Below are positions 16,805 to 23,593 of a DNA stretch of 25,217 nucleotides, piece by piece. Origin of the DNA: an uncultured Eubacteriales bacterium. Its GTDB lineage: Bacteria; Bacillota; Clostridia; Christensenellales; QAND01. The notes beneath the pieces are model-generated. The model did not search any database and was not told where the DNA came from. It was given only the letters and a program-made list of their open reading frames with translations. Both the position numbers and the translations under genes were made by a program. The stretch covers positions 1 to 25,217 of the forward strand of contig UREB01000005.1 of NCBI GenBank assembly GCA_900546685.1, read 5' to 3'. The first letter of the stretch is position 1; every line of letters starts with the position of its first letter.

Positions 16805-18877
16805 TTACACCTCCGAAGTGTGAAAATGGAATTTTTTGTGCGAGGTTGTTTGGCAAATAACTTTATCAAACAGGATCAGCAGACCGGGTAGTACAAACAG
16901 CACAAGCAACATAGACAACAGCGCGCCGCGCCCTACCAAAAAGCCGAGCTGGCTGATGATAAGCCCAGTTGAAATCATCCCCATGATGGTGCCGCATACC
17001 GCAAGGATAGAGCCGCTTGTCAAAATGGAGATGGTGCAGTCTCGTACCGCATAGACGGCAGATTGGACCTTGTTTTCCGTTTCCCGGTGCTCCAAATATC
17101 GATTGGTGAACAAAATGGCATAGTCCACTGTGGCGCCCAGCTGGATGGAGCTGATGATCAGGTACGAAATATAGTGCAGCGTCGTCCCCATAAAGTAGGG
17201 CACTGTGAGATTCAGCCAGATGGAAGATTCGATCACCAGCAGCAATAGGATGGGCAGCGAGATCGATCGGAAGGTAAGCAGTAAAATCACGAAAATGGCA
17301 CCAATGGCAACCGCGTTGACCCTGACATTGTCCGCAACGACGGTATCCTTTAGATCCAGCGTGTTTACAGCCTGCCCAGTCAAATGATAGGTATCTGGAT
17401 AGGCGCCTTGGGCGATCTCACGCACCTTGTTTACGACGCTGAACGCCTGCTCTCCGTCGGTATCTGTGCCGACGGTCAGGACGATGCGGCTGTAATGATC
17501 GCTGATCAGCTCGCTGAGCTGGCTTTCCGGCACATATTCCGTGGGAATAGGAGCGCCGACAGTACCGACATACGAGATGACGGAGGTGATTTCCGGCATG
17601 GCGTTGAGTTGATCTACCACGGATTTTTCTTTGGCAAGGTCGCCCTTTGGCACCATCAACACCATCTGGTTTTCCCGGCCGAATTTTTCTTCAATGGCAC
17701 TTGTTTCCCGGCCGATCTGTGTATTTTCGCCGCCAAAGATCCCGGAGGTGCCAAACTTGAAAGTGTTGTTGGATTGTGCCAGAAAACAGGGGACAACAAG
17801 TATGGCAAAACAGATGAGAATAGGGGCCTTGATTTTTACGGCAAAGCGCCCCATCTTTTCAAACGAAGGCAGGAAGCGGCGGTGCTGGGTTTTGTCAATG
17901 AGCTTATAGCTGTATACCGCCAGAACTGGCAGCAATACCAGCACTGTGACCAAACTGAAAAGGATGGCTTTGGCCATGACCAGCCCCATATCCGGCCCGA
18001 TCTTAAACCGCATCAAGATCAGTGCGGCAAAGCCGATGACGGTGGTAAGCCCGCTGGCCATGATGGAAGAGGTGGATTTTTTGACAGCCTCCACCATGGC
18101 TTGCTGCACATCCATGCCGGTGCGCCGGAATTCGGCAAATCGATGCAGCAGGAAAATGGAATAGTCCATGGAAACGGCAAGCTGTAAAATGGCACCGGCT
18201 GCCTTTGTAACAAAGGATACGGTACCGAAGATGACGTTGGTACCCATGTTGAGCAGGATGGCAACGCCGATGGTAGCCAAGAAGAGCACGGGCTCAAACC
18301 AGCTAGAGGTGGTCAGCAGCAGGATCACAAATACGATGGGAATGACGATCATCATCATACGGCTTAATTCAGAGCTGGTAGATTCGATAACGGCGACGGT
18401 ATCCACACAGCTGCCGGCCATCATCCCCTTATCACCAAGAAGGGCGCGTATATCGGCCAGACACTGGGCCTGCTTGGAGGTGTCTACCGTTATGCTGAAC
18501 AGTGCGCAGTTGTCCTTGTACCAATCCTCAACCGTTTCCTGCGGCATGGTCTCCAGCGGTACGGCCAAAGACTGCACATCATCCAGCCATTGAATTTCCT
18601 GCACGCCGTCGATCTCGCGCATCTTTTCCTTATAGGCCAACGCTTCTGGAATGGTAACATCCTGTACCATAACGCGTGCATTGGCTGGGTCCTTGGCATA
18701 TTCTTTTTCCATCACATCCAGTGCGATGGTGGAGGGGGCGCTGTCTGGCAGGTAATCCATAAGATCATAGTTGATATTGACCGTCATGGAAAGCAGCGCG
18801 CTTGCGATGGTAGCGATGATAAAAATGAGCAATACGGTTTTTTTATGCTTCAATATGGTATTGGCAAATCTATCCAT
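16805..18877 (-). CDS. MMPL/RND-family membrane exporter
   Basis: A 690-residue RND-superfamily protein of the MMPL (YdfJ/MmpL-like) branch. It has two homologous halves, each with one helix, a large outer domain and five more helices: outer loops about 33-185 and 375-520. The proton-relay Asp-Tyr pairs of this family are present in both halves: AVSMDYSIFLLHRFAEFRRTG and GATVDYAILFTNRYLEHRETE. Such proteins export lipids, peptides or other hydrophobic compounds using the proton gradient. The start ATG 18877 has AAAGGA eight bases upstream. It heads a minus-strand operon with a secreted LxxG-repeat protein and a two-component system. Substrate unknown. Confidence 0.93.
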   Translation of the reverse strand: MDRFANTILKHKKTVLLIFIIATIASALLSMTVNINYDLMDYLPDSAPSTIALDVMEKEYAKDPANARVMVQDVTIPEALAYKEKMREIDGVQEIQWLDDVQSLAVPLETMPQETVEDWYKDNCALFSITVDTSKQAQCLADIRALLGDKGMMAGSCVDTVAVIESTSSELSRMMMIVIPIVFVILLLTTSSWFEPVLFLATIGVAILLNMGTNVIFGTVSFVTKAAGAILQLAVSMDYSIFLLHRFAEFRRTGMDVQQAMVEAVKKSTSSIMASGLTTVIGFAALILMRFKIGPDMGLVMAKAILFSLVTVLVLLPVLAVYSYKLIDKTQHRRFLPSFEKMGRFAVKIKAPILICFAILVVPCFLAQSNNTFKFGTSGIFGGENTQIGRETSAIEEKFGRENQMVLMVPKGDLAKEKSVVDQLNAMPEITSVISYVGTVGAPIPTEYVPESQLSELISDHYSRIVLTVGTDTDGEQAFSVVNKVREIAQGAYPDTYHLTGQAVNTLDLKDTVVADNVRVNAVAIGAIFVILLLTFRSISLPILLLLVIESSIWLNLTVPYFMGTTLHYISYLIISSIQLGATVDYAILFTNRYLEHRETENKVQSAVYAVRDCTISILTSGSILAVCGTIMGMISTGLIISQLGFLVGRGALLSMLLVLFVLPGLLILFDKVICQTTSHKKFHFHTSEV

Positions 18878-18949
18878 CGAATCGATCCTTTCGTTTTGAT
18901 TTCCAATAGTACCTTACAGATTCTTTTCAGGAAAGGAGTCGAAATAAAA

Positions 18950-18963
18950 TTAAGAATTCTTAA
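18950..18963. promoter_or_regulatory. Perfect 14-base palindrome upstream of the MMPL operon
   Basis: TTAAGAATTCTTAA is a perfect inverted repeat 73 bases before the MMPL start, in the region expected to hold its promoter (a weak TACTAT -10 candidate lies at 18906-18911 on the minus strand). It is a candidate operator, perhaps for the operon's own regulator. Confidence 0.4.
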
Positions 18964-18986
18964 AGCCAAGATTTGTAGAGAAAAAG

Positions 18987-19012
18987 AAAAGCGCCGGTTA
19001 CACGGCGCTTTT
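18987..19012 (-). terminator. Terminator of the nitroreductase gene
   Basis: AAAAGCGCCG (18987-18996) and CGGCGCTTTT (19003-19012) pair over ten bases; reading the minus strand, a T-rich tract follows the hairpin. Confidence 0.85.
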
Positions 19013-19019
19013 AGCATGG

Positions 19020-19538
19020 TTATTTTAGCATGATTACGGTATCCTTGGCGCGTGGCTTTGCCGTCGGAGCTTCATCTGGGACACCGACAATGCATGACCC
19101 GACAGCTTGGTAATCCTCAGGGACAGACCACTGCGCTTTCAATGCACGCCCTTCCTCGGTTTGAAAAAGATCGATCACGCAATGGATCCAACAGGAGCCC
19201 AGGCCTTCTGCCTTTGCCTGGTTCATCATATTGCCCAGGCACAAAGCGCCGTCGGACAAGGGCGCAATGGCATCTTTTTGAACAAATACGATGATAAGGG
19301 TAGGGGCATTGTAAAAGGGGCTATCTGCGCTGCCTGTCATGGACATAGCAGCTTGGGCCACCTTTTGTAGTTCGTTGGGATTTTGAATGACAACGAGCTT
19401 CCAAGCCTGCTCATTCATGGCGCTGGGTGCAAAGAGACCTGCGGTAAGGATAGCGTTAAGCTGATCGTCTGTGATTTGCAAGGGTTTATACTGGCGGATG
19501 CTGCGACGGGTAAGCAGGATATTCGACGCTGTATGCAT
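19020..19538 (-). CDS. Nitroreductase-family FMN oxidoreductase
   Basis: A 172-residue protein of the nitroreductase/NfsA-NfsB superfamily, which uses FMN and NAD(P)H to reduce nitro compounds, quinones or other acceptors. The FMN phosphate site is RRSIRQYKP near the N-terminus; LFAPSAMNEQAWKLVVI and the C-terminal LGSCWIH...VGSCIVGVPDEAP blocks are family marks. It is a short member of the family. ATG 19538 has a perfect AGGAGG about nine bases upstream. It is divergent from the thioesterase gene and has its own terminator. Substrate unknown. Confidence 0.92.
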   Translation of the reverse strand: MHTASNILLTRRSIRQYKPLQITDDQLNAILTAGLFAPSAMNEQAWKLVVIQNPNELQKVAQAAMSMTGSADSPFYNAPTLIIVFVQKDAIAPLSDGALCLGNMMNQAKAEGLGSCWIHCVIDLFQTEEGRALKAQWSVPEDYQAVGSCIVGVPDEAPTAKPRAKDTVIMLK

Positions 19539-19647
19539 ATATAGACCTCCTTTTGTATTGGTAGGTTAAGCATAGCACAATACATAGCATACCGTATAGA
19601 ATGACAGCAATTTGTCCGATGCGGCAGACCATACGGCAGAAATTTTT

Positions 19648-19677
19648 TTGACAGAGATTATCCCCGCCCTTTACAAT
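19648..19677 (+). promoter_or_regulatory. Promoter of the thioesterase gene
   Basis: TTGACA (19648-19653), a perfect -35, and TACAAT (19672-19677) are 18 bases apart, about 50 bases before the start codon. Confidence 0.7.
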
Positions 19678-19726
19678 GTTGGGCAAGGGGATGAACGCCC
19701 CTAGGACTGGAAAGGAGAAAATCAAT

Positions 19727-20110
19727 ATGGAACATAAAAAGGGCCGCTTTGAAATGATGGTCGATACAACGAATACAGCACGCGCTATGGGAAGCGGTAG
19801 CTTGGAGGTGTTGGCTACGCCGGCAATGGTCGCCATGATGGAACATGCAGCCTGCCTTGCGCTGGAAGGTGCGCTGCCAGAGGAACTGACTACCGTAGGC
19901 GTGGACATGCAGGTTAGCCATGTATCGGCTTCGCCCGTTGGTATGAAGGTTTGGGCAGAGGCAGAGCTGATGGAAACGGATGGGCGCCAATATACCTTTG
20001 AGATTGAGGCGTTTGACCAAGCAGGCCCTATCGGAAAGGCCGTGCATAAGCGTGCGAGTGTCAAAAAGGAAAGATTCATGCAAAAAACGCAGGGCAAACT
20101 GCAAAAATAA
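19727..20110 (+). CDS. FlK-like hotdog-fold acyl-CoA thioesterase
   Basis: A 127-residue single hotdog domain of the fluoroacetyl-CoA thioesterase-like family. The catalytic set of FlK (Thr42, Glu50, His76) is matched with identical spacing by Thr31, Glu39 and His65 (LATPAMVAMMEHAA...VDMQVSHVSAS). Members are usually homodimers that hydrolyse small acyl-CoA thioesters. ATG 19727 has AAAGGAG nine bases upstream; the in-frame ATG at 19676 overlaps the -10 and is rejected. It has a strong promoter of its own. Substrate is not fluoroacetyl-CoA by necessity; many gut bacteria carry such genes as general acyl-CoA housekeeping enzymes. Confidence 0.87.
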   Translation: MEHKKGRFEMMVDTTNTARAMGSGSLEVLATPAMVAMMEHAACLALEGALPEELTTVGVDMQVSHVSASPVGMKVWAEAELMETDGRQYTFEIEAFDQAGPIGKAVHKRASVKKERFMQKTQGKLQK

Positions 20111-20131
20111 GCGTGTATACACATAATTTTC

Positions 20132-20203
20132 GGCCAACTGCATATGCTTTGGTAAGACGGATGCTCCTTGAGGATCCGGCTAGAGTAGGCGTTGGCCTTT
20201 TCT
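20132..20203 (+). ncRNA. Structured intergenic element ending in a terminator-like tract
   Basis: GGCCAAC (20132-20138) pairs perfectly with GTTGGCC (20191-20197), followed by TTTTCTT. The enclosed 52 bases hold a second hairpin, CGGAT (20158-20162) with ATCCG (20174-20178), and the palindrome GCATATGC (20140-20147). A plain terminator rarely encloses so much sequence. It could be a terminator with a long multi-stem loop for the thioesterase mRNA, or a small structured RNA. I match it to no known riboswitch class. Confidence 0.45.
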
Positions 20204-20219
20204 TATACCTTAGGATTTC

Positions 20220-20248
20220 TTGACTTTTTTTCCACGACAAGATATAGT
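20220..20248 (+). promoter_or_regulatory. Promoter of perR-rubrerythrin operon
   Basis: TTGACT (20220-20225) and TATAGT (20243-20248) are 17 bases apart. Just downstream, the AT-rich inverted repeat ATAAT-AGGA-ATTAT overlaps the expected start of transcription and may be an operator, though it is not a good Per-box match. Confidence 0.6.
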
Positions 20249-20306
20249 AAATATAATAGGAATTATTCTTAATTATAGCGCTTCTCTTGAGAAAGTGGGT
20301 GAAGAG

Positions 20307-20705
20307 ATGAAATACAGCAAACAGAGAGAAATGGTATTGCAGGCCGTTGGCCGTCTGCCAGGGCATCCCAATGCTGCGGAGGTATATGAAGAGGTGAAAA
20401 AAGCATGTGCATCTATCAGCTTAGCGACAGTTTACCGAAACTTGAACACAATGGCGGATCATGGGCTCATCGGAAAAGTTTGCCTGCCGGAGGGGGCAGA
20501 CAGGTTTGATAAGGAGACCCATCTGCACGATCATATGATCTGTACTTGCTGTGGGGACGTGATAGATCTGCCGCCGGCGCCCTGGCAGCAGACCTATGCA
20601 GAGATAGAGGAAAAAACAGGCTTTACGCCAGAGAGTCATCGGCTCATCGTCTATGGACTTTGCAGTGAGTGTTTCAAGGCACAGCAGAAGGAGAACGCAG
20701 TATGA
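20307..20705 (+). CDS. perR: Peroxide-sensing repressor PerR (Fur family)
   Basis: A 132-residue Fur-family regulator with a winged-helix N-domain (SLATVYRNLNTMADHGLIGKV) and a dimerisation/metal C-domain. Aligned with B. subtilis PerR, the full regulatory iron site is present: His20, Asp68, His74, His76 and Asp87 (equivalents of H37, D85, H91, H93, D104). The Asp at the last position, rather than Glu, favours PerR over Fur. The structural zinc site has Cys79, Cys82, Cys119 and Cys122. ATG 20307 follows a weak GTGGGTGAAGAG site; the frame extends back to 20220 into the promoter, so that start is rejected. It overlaps the rubrerythrin-family gene by four bases (ATGA). Confidence 0.92.
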   Translation: MKYSKQREMVLQAVGRLPGHPNAAEVYEEVKKACASISLATVYRNLNTMADHGLIGKVCLPEGADRFDKETHLHDHMICTCCGDVIDLPPAPWQQTYAEIEEKTGFTPESHRLIVYGLCSECFKAQQKENAV

Positions 20706-21241
20706 GCAGCTTGGAAGGAACCAAGACAAAAGAAAATCTGGAAGCCGCATACAGGGAGAAATCCGAAATACGCTGTCGCTATGCGTATTACGCGGCGCAG
20801 GCGAAAAAGGAAGGGTATGAACAGATTGCAGGGATGTTCCAGCAAGCTTCTGAATATAACAAGGAACATGCCAGGGTCTGGTTCAAGCTGCTCAACGACG
20901 GCATCGGAGATACCAAGGAAAATGTACGGCAGGCTGTGCAAACGGAGCGGCAGCTATGGACCGAGCAGTATTTGGCATATGCTGAGCAGGCAAAGGAAGA
21001 GGGATTTGATCAGATCGCTACGCTGTTTGAGGGCATGGCGGCCATATCCAAAATGCAGGAGCGTGGATTTGCCCATATGGAACAGGCGCTGGAAACGCAA
21101 AGCGTCTTTGCAAGGCAGGAAACGCTCCGGTGGCTTTGCCGAAACTGCGGATTTATCCAAACGGGGCTGCAGGCACCGATGCAATGCCCGATCTGCGCAC
21201 AGCCGCAGGCATATTTTCAGCCAATGATAGAGAATGGATAA
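20702..21241 (+). CDS. Rubrerythrin-family protein with degraded diiron site and intact rubredoxin domain
   Basis: A 179-residue protein clearly of rubrerythrin ancestry: N-terminal EGTKTKENL, KKEGYEQIAGMF, KEHARVWFKLLNDGIGDTKEN, EEGFDQIATLFEGMAAI, and a C-terminal rubredoxin-like WLCRNCGFIQTG...CPICAQPQAYF with Cys146, 149, 162, 165. Normal rubrerythrins reduce H2O2 at a diiron site. Here, by ungapped alignment to the usual motifs, ligands E20, E53, E97, E127 and H130 (D. vulgaris numbering) become Lys20, Asn53, Leu85, Ser116 and Gln119; only E94 (Glu82) and H56 remain. So a normal peroxidase centre is unlikely. The ATG overlaps the perR stop, so it is still co-expressed with the peroxide sensor. 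An electron-transfer, scaffold or sensing role is speculation. Confidence 0.88.
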   Translation: MSSLEGTKTKENLEAAYREKSEIRCRYAYYAAQAKKEGYEQIAGMFQQASEYNKEHARVWFKLLNDGIGDTKENVRQAVQTERQLWTEQYLAYAEQAKEEGFDQIATLFEGMAAISKMQERGFAHMEQALETQSVFARQETLRWLCRNCGFIQTGLQAPMQCPICAQPQAYFQPMIENG

Positions 21242-21250
21242 TAACAGCAC

Positions 21251-21271
21251 AGCGCCGTAAAGGCGCTTTTT
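21251..21271 (+). terminator. Terminator of the perR operon
   Basis: AGCGCC (21251-21256), a GTAAA loop, GGCGCT (21262-21267) and a T-rich tract, ten bases after the rubrerythrin-family stop. Confidence 0.88.
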
Positions 21272-21326
21272 CTTTTACTTTGTAAAAAGTTTCCACTTTT
21301 CCCAAATAACATCAGAAAGGATCAAC

Positions 21327-22007
21327 ATGGCGAAACAGGCAAACGAGCAAAAAAAGCCAGACAAAAAATACGATGTATGGAGGATGCGCTGGAGTTTTAT
21401 TCTGTGCGGCTTGTTTGCTTTGCTGCTTGTACCAGGCAGCACGATAGCGCTGGCCGGTAGAGACAACGCATTGTACTTTTCTCTCTCTGCCATTGGGAAT
21501 GCGCCTGGCAATCGATTGGCCCTGATTCTATGGACATTGGCTAGCAGCGGCTTTTTTGTGTATGCGTTGAGGCTGCTTCTGCTGCTGTGCGGACAAAACA
21601 ACAGCTTATCAGAGCCGTTGATGTGCTTGGCAGGGGGGATGCTTGTTGTGTGCAATCTTTTGCCTTTTTTGCCCGATGAACTGCCTAGGTTGGCGCAGTA
21701 TCATAACTTTTTGGCGATGTCTGCTTCCTGTCTAGTGGCCTTGAGTTTGCTGGTGTTTGTTGTCGACTTGAGAAAGTTTGACATAGCGGTATGCAAGGAA
21801 TCGGCTGGTTTGCTGACGCTGGTATTGGTATCCGGGGGCCTTCCGTTTTTTCTGTTTGGCGTCAACGGTGTGCTGGAAGGGATTTGTATCATACTCGTAT
21901 GCCTGTTTTTATTTTTCGTATTGATCTTGGTGGTAAGAGCAAACGCTGCAGCCGGCATCTATGCACAAACAGAGAGGGAATCTACTTGCAGAAAGGAAGG
22001 ACAATAG
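21327..22007 (+). CDS. Polytopic membrane protein of unknown function
   Basis: A 226-residue protein with about six hydrophobic segments (approximately residues 21-42, 61-87, 94-113, 123-147, 156-178 and 180-205), a charged N-terminal tail (KQANEQKKPDKKYD) and a short polar C-terminus. The pattern SLSAIGN...LALILWTLASSGFF faintly recalls DUF998-type membrane proteins, but I cannot assign a family. GAAAGG lies six bases before the ATG at 21327. The next gene has its own promoter 80 bases downstream, so co-transcription with the MetY-like gene is not implied. Confidence 0.75.
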   Translation: MAKQANEQKKPDKKYDVWRMRWSFILCGLFALLLVPGSTIALAGRDNALYFSLSAIGNAPGNRLALILWTLASSGFFVYALRLLLLLCGQNNSLSEPLMCLAGGMLVVCNLLPFLPDELPRLAQYHNFLAMSASCLVALSLLVFVVDLRKFDIAVCKESAGLLTLVLVSGGLPFFLFGVNGVLEGICIILVCLFLFFVLILVVRANAAAGIYAQTERESTCRKEGQ

Positions 22008-22019
22008 GCCGAATTTTTC

Positions 22020-22048
22020 TTGCACAAAGCAGAAAGGGGCGATATAGT
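22020..22048 (+). promoter_or_regulatory. Promoter of the MetY-like gene
   Basis: TTGCAC (22020-22025) and TATAGT (22043-22048) are 17 bases apart, about 40 bases before the start codon. No SAM riboswitch or T-box is visible in the short leader. Confidence 0.6.
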
Positions 22049-22088
22049 ATAACAAAACAAAAGAATAAGAAAGCGGAGTGACGCGCAA

Positions 22089-23354
22089 ATGAAAATCGAG
22101 ACGCAGTGTCTGCATGAGGGATACACGCCGGGCAACGGGGAAACACGTGTACTTCCCATTTATCAAAGCACAACGTATGTATATGACAGCACAGAGCACG
22201 TAGGGGATCTATTCGACCTGACAGCAGAAGGACATATGTACTCCAGAATCAGTAACCCTACCGTAGCGGCGGTGGAGGAAAAGATCGCGGCACTGGAGGG
22301 TGGCGTGGGAGCGCTTTGTACCTCGTCTGGCCAGGCGGCCAATCTCATTGCCATGCTGACGATTTTGAAATCTGGCGATCATATGATCAGCACCGGGACG
22401 ATCTACGGCGGAACCGTCAATCTTTGGGCTGTGACCTTTCAGCGCTTTGGCATAGAGGTAACCTTTGTTGACGCGGATGCGCCGGAAGAGGAGATCGAAA
22501 AGGCGTTCCGCCCCAATACAAAGGTGGTATTCGGCGAAACCATTGCAAACCCCTCCATTGCCGTGCTGGATATCGAAAAGATGGCTAGGTTGGCGCACCG
22601 GCATCATGTGCCGTTGATTGTAGACAATACCTTCGCAACGCCTGTATTGTGCAAGCCCTTTGATTTTGGCGCGGACATCGTGACGCATTCAACGACAAAA
22701 TACATGGATGGTCACGCAGTACAGCTGGGCGGCGTGATTGTAGACAGCGGACGATTTGATTGGACCTGCGGACAATTTCCGGAGTTTACCGAGCCGGACG
22801 AATCATATCATGGCGTTGTGTATAGCGAGGCTTTTGGCAATGCGGCGTTTATTACCAAGGCACGGGTGCAGATGATGCGGGATCTGGGCTCAACGATGAC
22901 GGCGCAGGGTGCGTTTTACTTAAATTTAGGCTTGGAAACCCTGCCGCTCCGCATGGCAAAGCACTGTGAAAATGCGGACGCCGTGGCCAAATACCTGGCC
23001 AAGCATGAAAAGGTTGCTTCTGTGAATTATCCGACGCTGCCGGGGGATAAATACCATGCCTTGGCGCAAAAGTATCTTCCGAAAGGAAGCAGCGGGGTCG
23101 TTGCGTTTGATATCAAGGGTGGCAGGGAACCAGCGGTGCGCTTTTTGGATTCGCTGCATTTGGCGGCCATTGTGGTTCATGTGGCGGAAACCCGTACGGC
23201 TGTGCTGCACCCGGCACGCTGCACCCACCGACAGCTGACGGATGAGCAGCTGGTTGCCGCTGGGATTACACCCGGGCTGATCCGTTTTTCCTGCGGGATT
23301 GAGAATATAGAGGATATTCTGGAGGATCTGGAGCAGGCTTTGGCAAAGGCTTGA
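22089..23354 (+). CDS. O-acetylhomoserine sulfhydrylase-like PLP enzyme (MetY type)
   Basis: A 421-residue Cys/Met-metabolism PLP enzyme. It should make homocysteine (or cysteine) from O-acetylhomoserine (or O-acetylserine) and sulfide, in the cytoplasm as a tetramer. Marks: CLHEGYTPGNGETRVLPIYQSTTY, the YSRISNPT loop that holds the neighbouring PLP phosphate, CTSSGQAA, VDNTFATP, and the PLP Lys204 in HSTTKYMDGHAVQLGG. The length of about 420 with the extra central EPDESYHG insertion favours MetY over MetB/MetC. Odd: near the C-terminus the usual HPAS-x-TH motif reads HPARCTH, with Arg377 in place of the Ser. GGAGTG precedes the ATG. Methionine gamma-lyase activity is the main alternative. 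Confidence 0.9.
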   Translation: MKIETQCLHEGYTPGNGETRVLPIYQSTTYVYDSTEHVGDLFDLTAEGHMYSRISNPTVAAVEEKIAALEGGVGALCTSSGQAANLIAMLTILKSGDHMISTGTIYGGTVNLWAVTFQRFGIEVTFVDADAPEEEIEKAFRPNTKVVFGETIANPSIAVLDIEKMARLAHRHHVPLIVDNTFATPVLCKPFDFGADIVTHSTTKYMDGHAVQLGGVIVDSGRFDWTCGQFPEFTEPDESYHGVVYSEAFGNAAFITKARVQMMRDLGSTMTAQGAFYLNLGLETLPLRMAKHCENADAVAKYLAKHEKVASVNYPTLPGDKYHALAQKYLPKGSSGVVAFDIKGGREPAVRFLDSLHLAAIVVHVAETRTAVLHPARCTHRQLTDEQLVAAGITPGLIRFSCGIENIEDILEDLEQALAKA

Positions 23355-23356
23355 GC

Positions 23357-23380
23357 AAAAGGCGCATTATGCGCCTTTTT
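23357..23380 (+). terminator. Terminator of the MetY-like gene
   Basis: AAAAGGCGCA (23357-23366) and TGCGCCTTTT (23370-23379) pair perfectly around a TTA loop, three bases after the stop. Confidence 0.93.
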
Positions 23381-23394
23381 ATTTTGCGGAAAAG

Positions 23395-23493
23395 TGAATA
23401 AATATTCTATATATAATATGCATATTCAATGATATATTTTGCATAAATGAGTATATCAAGCGGGGTTTTTCACAAAATATACGTATTTGAATG
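23395..23493 (+). promoter_or_regulatory. AT-rich region with ArgR-like half sites
   Basis: TGAATAAATATTCT (23395-23408) fits the TGAAT-W4-ATTCA ARG-box pattern with one deviation. Further half sites are ATTCA (23424-23428) and TGAAT near 23489. They lie upstream of the consensus promoter of the amino-acid transporter, so arginine-dependent control is possible. Confidence 0.4.
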
Positions 23494-23523
23494 AATTTTT
23501 ATAAAAAAATTTCTGACAAATGC

Positions 23524-23552
23524 TTGACATATTGCATGAAGCAAACTATAAT
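23524..23552 (+). promoter_or_regulatory. Perfect consensus promoter of the amino-acid ABC transporter
   Basis: TTGACA (23524-23529), exactly 17 bases, TATAAT (23547-23552). Both hexamers match the sigma-A consensus, so the transporter should be strongly transcribed unless repressed. Confidence 0.9.
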
Positions 23553-23593
23553 ACATCCATCTGATATGTCATACGACTGGGGAGGAAAAGAAC

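Noticed and set aside
17384..18187. 267-codon plus-strand open frame
   Set aside because: It is antisense to the MMPL exporter, His/Gly/Asp-rich in the way expected of a complement frame, and lacks a ribosome site or known motif.
20243..20280. Canonical Per box at the perR promoter
   Set aside because: The ATAAT-AGGA-ATTAT repeat does not fit the 7-1-7 PerR consensus in any register I tried, so I mention only a possible operator.
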